From Acidovorax sp. HDW3 (GTDB lineage: Bacteria > Pseudomonadota > Gammaproteobacteria > Burkholderiales > Burkholderiaceae_C): 64,000 bases of DNA. The translations under genes were made by a program, and so were the position numbers. How positions within the stretch are numbered: position 1 is the first letter of the stretch; every line of letters begins with the position of its first letter. This document shows positions 44,628 through 53,732 of the stretch, one piece after another. The stretch covers positions 2,946,001-3,010,000 of the forward strand of contig NZ_CP049885.1 of NCBI RefSeq assembly GCF_011303755.1, given 5' to 3'. The notes below the pieces were generated by a model. The model was not told where the DNA came from and did not search any database. It worked only from the letters and a program-made list of their open reading frames with translations.

Positions 44628-44685
44628 GGGCCGTAAGCCCTTGTTTTTGCACGACCATGGCTGGGGAGCGTGCCCCCTGCGGGGC

Positions 44686-44701
44686 TGGCACGGCTCTTGA
44701 T
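44686..44701 (+). promoter_or_regulatory. Probable sigma-54 promoter of ccoG
   Basis: TGGCACGGCTCTTGAT matches the -24/-12 consensus (TGGCACG-N4-TTGCW) at all but one key base, with correct GG-to-TG spacing. Initiation is expected near 44711, 24 nt before the ccoG ATG. The overlapping TTGATATACGACAA also resembles an FNR/ANR site, but its position would put a class II start beyond the ATG. Confidence 0.6.
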
Positions 44702-44734
44702 ATACGACAAGCATCCACATCCTGACTTGCTGCC

Positions 44735-46147
44735 ATGCCGCTTGAGACTCCGCCGAAAACCAGCCCGCCGAAAAACTTCATTCCCCTGTACCAGGCGAAA
44801 ACCAAGGTCTACCCGCGCGCCATCGACGGCGTCTTCAACCGCTGGCGCTGGCTGCTGGTGCTGTGCACGCAGCTGGTGTTTTATGGCCTGCCCTGGCTGC
44901 AGTGGGGCGAGCGCCAGATGGTGCTGTTCGACCTCGGGGCGCGGCGCTTTTACCTCTTTGGCCTGGTGCTGTACCCGCAGGACTTCATCTACCTGACGGG
45001 GCTGCTCATCATCTCGGCGCTGTCGCTGTTCCTGTTCACGGCGGTGGCCGGGCGGCTGTGGTGCGGCTTCTCGTGCCCGCAGACGGTTTACACCGAGATT
45101 TTCATGTGGCTGGAAAACCGCATCGAGGGCGACCGCAGCGCGCGGATGCGCCTGGACAAGGCACCCTGGACGTCCTGGGAAAAGCTCTGGAAGAAGGGCG
45201 CCAAGCAGCTCGCCTGGATCAGCGTGGCGCTGTGGACGGGGTTTACCTTCGTCGGCTTCTTCGTCCCCATCCGCGAGCTCGGCGGCGAGCTCATGGCGCT
45301 GAGTGGCACCTGGCAGCTGTTCTGGGTCGGCTTCTACGGCTTTGCCACCTACGGCTTTGCCGGCTATATGCGCGAGCAGGTGTGCAAGTACATGTGCCCC
45401 TACGCCCGCTTTCAGAGCGCGATGTTCGACAAGGACACGCTCATCGTCACCTACGACAGCGCGCGCGGCGAGCCGCGCGGCGTGCGCAGCAAAAAGGTCG
45501 ATCCCAAGGCCGCCGGCCTGGGCGACTGCATCGACTGCTCGCTGTGCGTGCAGGTCTGCCCCACCGGCATCGACATCCGCCACGGCCTGCAGTACGAATG
45601 CATTGGCTGCGGCCTGTGCGTCGATGCCTGCAACTCGGTCATGGACAAGGTTGGCTACGCCCGCGGCCTGATCCGCTACACCACGCAAAACGGCATGGCG
45701 CAGGGCTGGAGCCGCCTGCAGATGCTGCGCCGCGTGCTGCGCCCCCGGGTGCTGCTCTACAGCGCCGTGCTCTGGGGCCTGTGCGGCGCCATGCTCTGGA
45801 GCCTGAGCCAGCGCGTGCCGCTGAAGGTGGATGTGGTGCGCGACCGCGCCACGCTCTCGCGCCTGGTCGCTGGCGGCCAGCTGGAGAACGTGTACCGCCT
45901 GCAGATCATGAACGCCACCGAGCAGCCGCAGCGCTACCGCATCAGCGCCAGTGGCCTGCAGGGGCTGCGCGTGGCCTCAGAGGCCGAGGTCAGCGTCGAG
46001 CCGGCGCAGTCGCGCTGGGTGCCGGTGCAGCTGCACATTCCATATGGCAGCGCCGAAGCCGGCTCGCACCCGGTGCAGTTTCACATCGACGCCGTAGGCG
46101 GGAGTGACAAGGTGACGGAAAAAGCCGTGTTCCTGGTGCCGCGCTAA
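44735..46147 (+). CDS. ccoG: Cytochrome c oxidase accessory protein CcoG
   Basis: A 470-aa inner-membrane iron-sulfur protein (RdxA/FixG family) needed for copper delivery and assembly of cbb3 oxidase; recent work assigns it cupric reductase activity. Membrane helices lie near residues 38-60, 85-105, 160-180, 195-212 and 340-358. The first cysteine motif is CGFSCPQTVYTE; two 4Fe-4S motifs, CIDCSLCVQVCPTG and CIGCGLCVDACN, lie near residues 265-300. The FixG C-terminal domain is complete. It stands alone, without ccoNOPQ in the window. The stop TAA is part of the MITE target duplication. Confidence 0.93.
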   Translation: MPLETPPKTSPPKNFIPLYQAKTKVYPRAIDGVFNRWRWLLVLCTQLVFYGLPWLQWGERQMVLFDLGARRFYLFGLVLYPQDFIYLTGLLIISALSLFLFTAVAGRLWCGFSCPQTVYTEIFMWLENRIEGDRSARMRLDKAPWTSWEKLWKKGAKQLAWISVALWTGFTFVGFFVPIRELGGELMALSGTWQLFWVGFYGFATYGFAGYMREQVCKYMCPYARFQSAMFDKDTLIVTYDSARGEPRGVRSKKVDPKAAGLGDCIDCSLCVQVCPTGIDIRHGLQYECIGCGLCVDACNSVMDKVGYARGLIRYTTQNGMAQGWSRLQMLRRVLRPRVLLYSAVLWGLCGAMLWSLSQRVPLKVDVVRDRATLSRLVAGGQLENVYRLQIMNATEQPQRYRISASGLQGLRVASEAEVSVEPAQSRWVPVQLHIPYGSAEAGSHPVQFHIDAVGGSDKVTEKAVFLVPR

Positions 46148-46308
46148 GGCGACGCTGAAAAAGTCCCCGCGATGCGATGCGCCCTGGTTTGGGATGAGCT
46201 GCAAGGCGCAAAGCGCAGCAATAGCCGCAGCTATTGCGAGCATTTGCAACGCCGCAGATCGCCCAAACCGGGGATGCGGCGCGCGCGAGGAGCTTTTTCA
46301 GCGTTGCC
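46148..46308 (+). mobile_element. 161-bp MITE with CTAA target duplication
   Basis: The left end is GGCGACGCTGAAAAAGTCC; the right end, reverse-complemented, is GGCAACGCTGAAAAAGCTCC. Similarity continues inward for about 55 bp (CGCG..GCCGCATC/GATGCGCC, GGTTTGGG). The centre is a GCAATAGC/GCTATTGC dyad, so the whole unit is one large palindrome. CTAA flanks both sides (46144-46147 and 46309-46312). A 4-bp YTAR duplication is typical of IS5-group transposition. There is no coding capacity. Confidence 0.8.
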
Positions 46309-46339
46309 CTAAAGCCACCGCAGGGCGGCGGCGCAGCAC

Positions 46340-46783
46340 TTACTGCGCCGCTGCCGGCAGGCCAAAGACGCGGTCAAAGCTCCAGTTGAAGACGTAGGTG
46401 TAGGCCAGGAAGAACAGCAGCAGCCCCGCTTCGAGCACCAGCGCCTGCCACAGGCCGATGCCGAACCACCAGGCCATCAGCGGCACCAGCACCAGCGCCA
46501 GCCCGCCCTCAAAACCCAGCGCGTGGACTGCGCGCCGGCGCACCGAACGGCCTTTGACGCTTTGGCGTGCCTCCCAGCGTTCAAACAGGTGGTTAAAGCC
46601 AATATTCCAGGCCACGGCAATCGCGGACGCCACCACCGCCATGGCCCCCGAGGCGGCGGGCTGCTGGCCCAGCAGCACAAACAAGCCGCTGGCGCAGGCA
46701 ATGGCCAGCAATTCATACAGGGTGACGAACACCACCCGGCGCAGCGGGCCCTGCAGCCCCTTTGGCGAAAAAACAACAAACAT
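46340..46783 (-). CDS. PACE-family efflux transporter
   Basis: A 147-aa membrane protein with four hydrophobic helices forming two bacterial-transmembrane-pair domains. The first begins RRVVFVTLYELLAI, and the second RAVHALGFEGGLALVLVPLMAWW. A conserved acid lies in each first helix (E of YELLAI, E of FEGGL), and NIGFNHLFERWE links the domains. This matches AceI-type PACE exporters of chlorhexidine and polyamines. The natural substrate here is unknown. It diverges from the TonB receptor gene. Confidence 0.85.
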   Translation of the reverse strand: MFVVFSPKGLQGPLRRVVFVTLYELLAIACASGLFVLLGQQPAASGAMAVVASAIAVAWNIGFNHLFERWEARQSVKGRSVRRRAVHALGFEGGLALVLVPLMAWWFGIGLWQALVLEAGLLLFFLAYTYVFNWSFDRVFGLPAAAQ

Positions 46784-46851
46784 GGGGCGCGAGTATAGGC
46801 CGCACGCCCTCCCAATGCCGTTGAACGGTTTTTGCCATACATCGCATTGCC

Positions 46852-46872
46852 AATAAAAACAATTCGCATTAA
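46852..46872 (+). promoter_or_regulatory. Possible Fur box upstream of the TonB-dependent receptor
   Basis: AATAAAAACAATTCGCATTA, reading on the minus strand as TAATGCGAATTGTTTTTATT, resembles betaproteobacterial Fur sites (AATGCGAAT-N-ATTNTCATT form). I count about 11 matches of 18 to the GATAATGATAATCATTATC consensus. It lies 150 nt upstream of the receptor ATG in a notably AT-rich stretch. Confidence 0.45.
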
Positions 46873-47021
46873 CATTATTGATGAAAGCCAGCTTGGCTCC
46901 ATCGCGTCTATTTCTGCACGGAGTAGCCTAGCGTCAGGGGTTGCCGCCAGCCAATATTCTCAACCCCTGCCATCCGCTGCGCCTGCGTGCCCGTGCGGAT
47001 GCCTGCCTTGCAAGAGCTTTC

Positions 47022-48995
47022 ATGTTGCGACAACCCTTTCGCCTGACTCCGCTGGCCGCCTGCGTGGCTTGTTTGTTTTTGACCGCCCACGCCGCCGCAC
47101 AAGATGCTGCCGCGCCATCGGCCACCGTCCTGGCCCAGGCCGACACGGCCAAGCCCCTGCCCGCCGTCACCGTCACGGCCACCATGACGGAGCAAGATGC
47201 ACGCACCGCACCGGCGAGCGTGACTGTCATCACCGCCGACGAGCTGGCCAAGAAAAACGCTGCCGATCTGCTCGATGCAGTGCGCCAGGCCCCCGGCGTC
47301 ACCCTCACCGGTCGCCAGGTGGGTGGCCGCAAAACCATGGCTCTGCGCGGCCTGGAAGGCAAGCACACGCTCACTCTTATCGACGGCCGGCGCATCAGCG
47401 CCAGCGACGACGTAATTGGCCACTCGGACTACCAATACGGCTGGCTGCCTATTTCGGCCATCGAACGGGTGGAGATCATCCGGGGCCCGATGTCGGCGCT
47501 GTACGGCTCCGAGGCGCTGGGCGGCGTAGTCCACCTGATCTCGAAAAAACCCAGCGACCGCTGGAGCGGCTCGCTCGGCCTGGGTGGCAGCGTGCCCCTG
47601 GAGTCGGACAGCGCTGCGCACGAGGCACGCACGTCGCTCTACGCTTCCGGCCCCCTTGGGGATCGGGTCCGCCTGTCAGTGCAGGCCGAGCGCGCCTACC
47701 GCCAGCCCGTGGCCAATCTGGACGACCCAAGCATCTCCGAGATCGAGGGCAACCGCCCTCAGAACCTGGGCGTTAACGCCCAATGGCAGCTGACCCCCGG
47801 CCACGAAATCGAAGGCGGCCTGGTCGATGGCCAGGAGGAGCGCCACGCCAATGAGCGGGGCTATACCCCCCGGCCTTACGCCAACCGTTACGACCTCGAC
47901 CGCAAGCAGGCCCATATCGGCTGGAAGGCCGACTGGGGCACCTGGCGCAGCCAGCTGCGCGCCTACCGCAGCGAGATCGACATCCGCAACAGCCGCAGCA
48001 ACGGCGTCACCCCCACGCGCCCGCAAAACATGCAGGACGATGTCGTAGACGGCCACGCCAGCACCCGCTGGGGCGCGCACCAAATCACCCTCGGTGGTGA
48101 GTGGCGCAAAGAAAACCTGGTCAACGCCGGGCTCAAGAATGGCGCAGACGACGCCACCCACAAAGCGCTGTTCGTGCAGGACGAGTTCGCCCTGACCCCC
48201 AACCTGCTTGCCACCCTGGGCCTGCGCACCGACCACCACGCGCTCTTTGGCTCCGAAACCAGCCCCCGCGCCTACCTGGTGTGGGAGGCCAGCCCCGCCC
48301 TGGTCGTCAAAGGCGGCTGGGGTCATGCCTTCAAGGCCCCCACGCTCAAACAAATTTCGCCCAACTACGTCGGTGCCGAAGGCCCGCACAGCTTCCTGGG
48401 CAACGCCAACATCAAGCCCGAGTCATCGAACTCGTTTGAAATCGGCGCCGACTGGCAAGCCGCCGAACGCCTATCGCTGCGCGGCACGTTCTTCCACACC
48501 GAGGTGAAGGATCTGATCACCTACAAGCTGCTGCGCCAAATCGGCTCGCGCCGGGTGTACCAGTACGACAACGTGGATGCGGCCCGCATCCAGGGTCTGG
48601 AGCTGGGAGCAACCTGGAACATTTCCTCCGCCCTGCAGTGGAGCACCGACGCCACCTTGCTGCGCACCCGCGACAAAAGCACCGGCAAAGATCTGGCCGA
48701 CCGCCCCGACACCAGCCTGGCTTCGCGCCTGAACTGGCGCCTGGGCGCCTGGCAAACCCTGCTGGGCCTGGAATACACCAGCAGCCAAACCGCCACCGGC
48801 GGCGCAGCCCTGCCCAGCTACACCCTGTGGAACCTGAGCACCGGCCGCGCCTGGACACTGGGCGAGGGCCGCAGCCTGCACCTGCGCACCGGCATCGACA
48901 ACCTGGCCAATGTGCGCCTGGCCGACAAAACCACCGACTTCGGCTACGCCGAGCAAGGCCGGCGCCTGTTCGTCAACGCCCGTTTGGACTTTTAA
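47022..48995 (+). CDS. TonB-dependent outer-membrane receptor (HmuR-like position)
   Basis: A 657-aa receptor with a signal peptide ending at AHAAAQ (~residue 27). A TonB-box-like AVTVTATM lies near residue 50. The plug domain spans ~65-170, including ALRGLEGKHTLTLIDGRRIS and VEIIRGPMSALYGSEALGGVVHLIS. The 22-strand barrel ends in NARLDF. HAFKAPTLKQISPNY and GNANIKPESSNSFEIG are in the places of the FRAP and NPNL boxes common in haem and siderophore receptors. The downstream chelatase-like gene suggests a tetrapyrrole substrate. I chose MLRQPFRL as start for its signal peptide. Confidence 0.88.
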   Translation: MLRQPFRLTPLAACVACLFLTAHAAAQDAAAPSATVLAQADTAKPLPAVTVTATMTEQDARTAPASVTVITADELAKKNAADLLDAVRQAPGVTLTGRQVGGRKTMALRGLEGKHTLTLIDGRRISASDDVIGHSDYQYGWLPISAIERVEIIRGPMSALYGSEALGGVVHLISKKPSDRWSGSLGLGGSVPLESDSAAHEARTSLYASGPLGDRVRLSVQAERAYRQPVANLDDPSISEIEGNRPQNLGVNAQWQLTPGHEIEGGLVDGQEERHANERGYTPRPYANRYDLDRKQAHIGWKADWGTWRSQLRAYRSEIDIRNSRSNGVTPTRPQNMQDDVVDGHASTRWGAHQITLGGEWRKENLVNAGLKNGADDATHKALFVQDEFALTPNLLATLGLRTDHHALFGSETSPRAYLVWEASPALVVKGGWGHAFKAPTLKQISPNYVGAEGPHSFLGNANIKPESSNSFEIGADWQAAERLSLRGTFFHTEVKDLITYKLLRQIGSRRVYQYDNVDAARIQGLELGATWNISSALQWSTDATLLRTRDKSTGKDLADRPDTSLASRLNWRLGAWQTLLGLEYTSSQTATGGAALPSYTLWNLSTGRAWTLGEGRSLHLRTGIDNLANVRLADKTTDFGYAEQGRRLFVNARLDF

Positions 48996-49002
48996 AGCGA
49001 CC

Positions 49003-49046
49003 CCTCCCCCCACGGGGGAGGACCGGGGTGGATACCCCACCCCGGT
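49003..49046 (+). terminator. Twin GC-rich hairpins between the receptor and chelatase genes
   Basis: Two consecutive stems: CCTCCCCC-CAC-GGGGGAGG (49003-49021) and ACCGGGGTGG-ATACC-CCACCCCGGT (49022-49046). They begin 7 nt after the receptor stop. No T-run follows, so complete termination is doubtful; they may trim or stabilise the transcript and set the receptor-to-chelatase ratio. Confidence 0.5.
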
Positions 49047-49048
49047 TG

Positions 49049-49102
49049 CTCTTAATTTGATAGCTGCTTGCGCTTAACCAGCAAGCCCTAGAGGTTGATT
49101 TC
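49049..49102 (+). repeat. Dispersed palindromic repeat, copy j
   Basis: CTCTTAATTTGATAGCTGCT, then TGCGCTTAACCAGCAAG and CCCTAGAGGTTGATTTC. The AGAGG at its end acts as ribosome binding site for the CobN-like gene, whose ATG follows directly. Confidence 0.87.
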
Positions 49103-52100
49103 ATGCTTAAACGACTGCTGCAAGTCCTGCTCGCCCTGCTGCTGTGTGCCACAGCGCAGGCACAGCAGAACCAGCCCCCGCTGTCGCTGCTGTTCATCGC
49201 CACCGGCAACGTGCCGGCGGGCAAGTTCCGCCAGCTCCAGGCCATTGCCGAGCCGCTGGGCCTGCAGCTGCAATTGCGCTACCTGCACCAGCTGCCCAAG
49301 AACCAGGACGCCGGCCTGTGGCAAGGCCACGCCGCCGTGCTGTTCGACAGCTATCTGCAAGACGAGGTCAGCGAACACCTGACCCAGGCCCTGCCCGGCC
49401 TGAAAGCGCCCCACCTGTGGCTGTACGACCAAAACCCGCGCTGGGGCGGCTTTCCCGAACCCGTGGCGCGCCGCCTGATCGACTACTACAGCAACGGCGG
49501 CCAGCAGAACTTTGGCGGCTTCTTCGCCACCCTGGCGGCGCAGCTGCGCGGCCAGCCGCTGCCGGCAGTGGCCGCGCCCGTCATCTACCCCAAGGCGGCC
49601 TTCTACCACCCCAAGGCAGCGCAGCAGGTGTTTGCCAGCGCGCAAGCCTATTTCGCCTGGCAGGGCGTGGACGCGCGCGCGCCGCGCAGCGCACGCAAGC
49701 CCATCGTCGCCATCGCCCTGCACCAGCAGTACATCGCCTCCATGCAGACCGCCTTCATCGACGACCTGGTGGCGCGCATCGAGGCCGGCGGCGCGGTGGC
49801 GCTACCGTTCTACACCCCCATGATGGATCCGCGCAGCTTCACCAAACTGCTGCAGCCCCAGGCCGGGCAGCCACCGCTGGCCGACGTGCTCATCACGACG
49901 CAAATCATGCTCACCGGCGACGACCGGCGCAAAGAATTCGAGCAGTTCGGCATCCCCGTGCTGCAGGCCATGGCCTACCGGGGCGGCGAGGAGGCCGACT
50001 GGGAAAAAGACCCGCAAGGTATGCGCATCATGGACGTGCCGTTCTACCTCGCCCAGCCCGAGTACGCCGGCGTGACCGACATCCAGATCGCCGCCGCCAC
50101 GCGCAAAAGCGACGACCAGATCCTGCCCATCGCCGCCCAGGCCCAGGCGGTGGTGAACAAAGCCCTGGCCACGGCCCGCCTGCAGCGCCTGCCCAACGCC
50201 GAGAAAAAAGTCGCCGTCATGTTCTGGAACTACCCGGCGGGCGAGAAGAACTTCAGCGCCTCCTTCATGAACGTGCCGCGCAGCCTGCAAAGCACGCTCA
50301 CCGCCCTGGCCGGTGCCGGCTACCAGACCGAGACGCCGGATGAAACCCACCTCATCACCGTGCTGCAGCGCCTGCTCGCGCCCAGCTACCGCGCCGGCCA
50401 ACTGCCGCAGCTGCTGCAAGACGGCCTGGCCGCGCGCCTGCCGGTGAAGGACTACCGCGCCTGGCTCACCGGCCTGCCACCGGCCACGCAGCAGGCGATG
50501 GCCAGCGCCTGGGGCGCGCCGGAAAAATCCCCCTGGGTGCTGCGCCAAGGCGGGGAGGACTTCTTCGTCATCCCGCGCCTGCAGCTCGGCCACATCACCC
50601 TGCTGCCCCAGCCCGGACGCAGCGGCGCACAACCGGGCGGCCAGGACGCCCGCGCCAAAGAGAAAGAGCTGTACCACTCCACCACCGCGCTGCCGCCGCA
50701 CCACTACCTGGCAAGCTACCTGTGGATGCGCCAGCAGGCCGACGCGCTGGTGCACTTTGGCACCCACGGCACGCAGGAATGGCTGCCGGGCAAGGAGCGC
50801 GGCCTCTCGGTGTACGACGCGCCGCTGCTGGCGCTGGGCGACATTCCCGTGGCCTACCCCTACATCGCCGACAACATCGGCGAAGCCACCCAGGCCAAGC
50901 GCCGGGGCCGCGCCACAATAGTCAGCCACCAGACGCCGCCCTTTGCCCCCGGCGGCCTGCACGACGCACTCACGCAGATCCACGACCTGCTGCACCAGTG
51001 GCAAGCGCAGGACGAGGGCGCAGTCAAAGAGCGCCTGGCCGCCGACCTGCTGGCAGCGGCGCACAAGGAGCGCATCGTCGCCGACCTGGGCTGGAGCGAG
51101 GCGCGCGTGCGTGCCGAGTTCCCGGCCTTTGTGCAAACCCTGCACGACCACCTGCACGAGCTGGCGCAAACCGCCCAACCCCAGGGCCTGCACACCCTGG
51201 GCCGCGCGCCCGAGGAACTGCACCGCCTGGGCACCGTGCTGCTGGCGCTGGGCAAGCCGTTTTGGGAAGCCGCAGCGCACCAGGCTGGCGTGCCCGCGCA
51301 AGACCTGGACGAGGCCCTGGTCGGCCCCTGGGACAAGCTGGCGCAGACCGCGCCCTACCAGCTCCTGAAAAAGCATGTAATCGACGGCCAGAGCACGTCC
51401 AGCCTGCCCGAGCAGCTACAAAAAGCATTGCAACAAGCGGCCAGGATGTATGCCGACATCGGCGCCCAGGGCGAGCTGCCGGGCCTGCTGGCGGTACTCG
51501 GTGGCCAGTACCTGCCCACCTCCTACGGCGGCGACCCGATCAAGAACCCCGACGCCTACCCGACGGGGCGCAACCTCTACGGCTTCGACCCCTCGCGCAT
51601 CCCCACCAAACAAGCCTGGGAAGCGGGCAAGCAGGCGGCCGAGAACATGCTGGCCGAGCACCAGAAGCTGCACGGCCAGCCGCCGAAAAAGCTCACCTTC
51701 AGCCTCTGGTCGGTCGAGACCATGCGCCACTTCGGCCTGCTCGAAGCGCAGGCGCTGTGGCTGCTGGGCGCAGAGCCCGTATGGGACGAGGGCGGGCGCG
51801 TGACGGGCGTCAGGCTCGTGCCGCGCAAAGAGCTGGGCCGCCCCCGGGTGGACGTGGTGCTCTCGGCCACCGGCCTGTACCGCGACCATTTCCCCAACGT
51901 CATGAAGCAACTGGCCCAGGCGGTGCTGCTGGCGTCGCGCGCCCGGGGCGAGGCCGACAACCCCGTGGCCGCCAACAGCACGCGCATCACCGAGCAACTC
52001 ATCGCCCAGGGCGCCGATGCCCAGGCTGCTGAACTCGCTGGTGCGACGCGCATCTTTGCCTCGGCCAGCGGCAGCTACGGCACCGGGCTGGACGACGCCG

Positions 52101-53167
52101 CCCTGGCCACCGACACCTGGAAGGGCAAGGCCGAGGGCGACCGCAAGCTCGCCGAGCTGTACCTGGCGAAGATGCAATACGCCTACGGCCCGGACGAGAA
52201 GCAATGGGGCAGCGCCGGCGTGGCCGGGGCCAGCGGCAAGGGCGGCCAGGCCATCAACCTCTACGCCCAGCACCTGCGCGGCACCGAGGGCGCAGTGCTC
52301 TCGCGCAGCTCCAACCTCTACGGCATGTTGACCACCGACGACCCCTTCCAGTACCTCGGCGGCATCGCGCTGGCCGTGCGGCACCTGGACGGCAAGGCGC
52401 CGCAGCTCTACATCAGCAACCTGCGCGGCGCGGGCGCGGGCCGGGTCGAGGGCGCGGCGCAATTCCTGGCCAAGGAGCTGGCCACGCGCCAGTTCCACCC
52501 CGGCTACATCCAGGGCCTGATGAAGGAAGGCTACGCCGGCACGCTGCAGGTGCTGGACGCGACCAACAACTTCTGGGGCTGGACGGCGACCGCGCGCGAG
52601 ATCGTGCGCGACGACCAGTGGCAGGAAATGGTCGATGTGTACGTGCGCGACAAGCACCAGCTGGGGCTGAAAAAGTGGTTCGAGTCCAAGAACCCGCACG
52701 CGCTGGCACAAACCATAGAACGCATGATCGAAGCCCAGCGCCAGGGCTACTGGCAGACCGACGCCGCCACGGTCAAAGAGCTGAAAAACCGCTGGCGCGA
52801 CCTCTCGCAGCGCTTTGACGTCAAAACCGACAACGCCGCCTTTGCCGCCTACGTGGGGGCCAGCGCCAGCCCTGGCGCCGGCTTTGGCATGGACGCGCCG
52901 CGCAGCAACAGCACCGCTGCCGCTGCCGCTGCCGCCGCCGCGCCGCCGCCGCCTGCCGATGCAGCCCCCGCCCAACCCACGCCGCCCGAACCGGCCGCAC
53001 CACCGCCACCGCCGCCGCCCATCAGCGGTATGCGCCTGGAATCCGTGCCGCCCACGCCCCCGGCTGATCCGCTGGATGCGCCGCTGCGCCACCTGGGCTT
53101 TGGTCTGGCGCTGGCGGCCATCACCGCCGGCGGCGCCTGGCGCCAGCGGCGGCTGGGTGCGGTTTAA
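49103..53167 (+). CDS. Exported, membrane-anchored CobN-like chelatase (HmuS-like)
   Basis: A 1354-aa member of the CobN/Mg-chelatase H family. Unlike cytoplasmic CobN, it has a signal peptide (MLKRLLQVLLALLLC...ATAQA) and a Pro/Ala-rich linker (~1255-1320) followed by a C-terminal hydrophobic anchor (FGLALAAITAGGAW). So it should lie in the periplasm, tethered to the inner membrane. Family motifs: HFGTHGTQEWLPGK near residue 550, YPTGRNLYGFDP near 820, and ASGSYGTG near 985. No CobS/CobT ATPase is nearby; instead TolQ-like and DUF2149 genes follow. This matches HmuS, the haem dechelatase of Bacteroidota, by architecture and context. Cobalt or other tetrapyrrole chelation is an alternative. 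Confidence 0.85.
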   Translation: MLKRLLQVLLALLLCATAQAQQNQPPLSLLFIATGNVPAGKFRQLQAIAEPLGLQLQLRYLHQLPKNQDAGLWQGHAAVLFDSYLQDEVSEHLTQALPGLKAPHLWLYDQNPRWGGFPEPVARRLIDYYSNGGQQNFGGFFATLAAQLRGQPLPAVAAPVIYPKAAFYHPKAAQQVFASAQAYFAWQGVDARAPRSARKPIVAIALHQQYIASMQTAFIDDLVARIEAGGAVALPFYTPMMDPRSFTKLLQPQAGQPPLADVLITTQIMLTGDDRRKEFEQFGIPVLQAMAYRGGEEADWEKDPQGMRIMDVPFYLAQPEYAGVTDIQIAAATRKSDDQILPIAAQAQAVVNKALATARLQRLPNAEKKVAVMFWNYPAGEKNFSASFMNVPRSLQSTLTALAGAGYQTETPDETHLITVLQRLLAPSYRAGQLPQLLQDGLAARLPVKDYRAWLTGLPPATQQAMASAWGAPEKSPWVLRQGGEDFFVIPRLQLGHITLLPQPGRSGAQPGGQDARAKEKELYHSTTALPPHHYLASYLWMRQQADALVHFGTHGTQEWLPGKERGLSVYDAPLLALGDIPVAYPYIADNIGEATQAKRRGRATIVSHQTPPFAPGGLHDALTQIHDLLHQWQAQDEGAVKERLAADLLAAAHKERIVADLGWSEARVRAEFPAFVQTLHDHLHELAQTAQPQGLHTLGRAPEELHRLGTVLLALGKPFWEAAAHQAGVPAQDLDEALVGPWDKLAQTAPYQLLKKHVIDGQSTSSLPEQLQKALQQAARMYADIGAQGELPGLLAVLGGQYLPTSYGGDPIKNPDAYPTGRNLYGFDPSRIPTKQAWEAGKQAAENMLAEHQKLHGQPPKKLTFSLWSVETMRHFGLLEAQALWLLGAEPVWDEGGRVTGVRLVPRKELGRPRVDVVLSATGLYRDHFPNVMKQLAQAVLLASRARGEADNPVAANSTRITEQLIAQGADAQAAELAGATRIFASASGSYGTGLDDAALATDTWKGKAEGDRKLAELYLAKMQYAYGPDEKQWGSAGVAGASGKGGQAINLYAQHLRGTEGAVLSRSSNLYGMLTTDDPFQYLGGIALAVRHLDGKAPQLYISNLRGAGAGRVEGAAQFLAKELATRQFHPGYIQGLMKEGYAGTLQVLDATNNFWGWTATAREIVRDDQWQEMVDVYVRDKHQLGLKKWFESKNPHALAQTIERMIEAQRQGYWQTDAATVKELKNRWRDLSQRFDVKTDNAAFAAYVGASASPGAGFGMDAPRSNSTAAAAAAAAAPPPPADAAPAQPTPPEPAAPPPPPPPISGMRLESVPPTPPADPLDAPLRHLGFGLALAAITAGGAWRQRRLGAV

Positions 53168-53201
53168 CCCCTTTTTTTTATTGCCCACAGGAGTCCTACC
53201 C

Positions 53202-53732
53202 ATGAACACCCCCCTTGAAATGGCGATGTACGACATCAGCCAGTTCTTCCTCTACCCCGTGCTGCTCGCCATCTCGGCGCTGTTTGTGCACGCCTTCTAC
53301 GCCCTGGGCGCTTTTGCCTGGCAGGCGCTGCAGCGCGCGCGCGGCCAGGCCAACGGCTATGAGCTGCACGCCGTCCACGCCAGCCAGCCGGGAATGACGC
53401 TGCTCGAACTCGAAACCCTGGCCGTCAAGCGCCTGGAGTTCGCGCGCATCGCCACCCGCGTCGCGCCCATGCTCGGCCTGGTAGCGACCATGATCCCCAT
53501 GGGCCCGGCGCTCAAGGCGCTGGCCGATGGCCAGCTGCAGGATGTCTCGCGCAGCCTGATGATTGCGTTCTCCGCCGTCATCCTGGCGCTGCTGGCGGCG
53601 GCCATCAGCTTCACCGTGGTCAACGTGCGCAAACGCTGGTACAGCGCCGACCTGGCCGCCATCGAGGAAGGGCTCACGGCCCCCGTCGCCGCCGCGCACC
53701 AGGACGCCGCCCTGGCGGAGGCCACCGCATGA
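53202..53732 (+). CDS. MotA/TolQ/ExbB-type proton channel protein (HmuU-like)
   Basis: A 176-aa membrane protein with three hydrophobic segments (~13-40, ~85-108, ~118-143). The segment RVAPMLGLVATMIPMGPAL corresponds to the conserved second helix of ExbB/TolQ, and IAFSAVILALLAAAISF to the third. ACAGGAG is 10 nt upstream. Its stop overlaps the DUF2149 start (ATGA). Placed after the CobN-like gene, it probably uses proton flow to energise that protein rather than TonB. Confidence 0.85.
   Translation: MNTPLEMAMYDISQFFLYPVLLAISALFVHAFYALGAFAWQALQRARGQANGYELHAVHASQPGMTLLELETLAVKRLEFARIATRVAPMLGLVATMIPMGPALKALADGQLQDVSRSLMIAFSAVILALLAAAISFTVVNVRKRWYSADLAAIEEGLTAPVAAAHQDAALAEATA

Noticed and set aside
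44697-44710. FNR/ANR box TTGATATACGACAA upstream of ccoG
   Set aside because: Two mismatches in the second half-site, and its position would place a class II start downstream of the ccoG ATG. It is kept only as a note to the sigma-54 promoter.
49103-53167. Cobalamin-synthesis cobaltochelatase CobN
   Set aside because: The signal peptide, C-terminal anchor, absence of CobS/CobT and other cob genes, and the TonB receptor/TolQ/DUF2149 context argue against the cytoplasmic biosynthetic enzyme.
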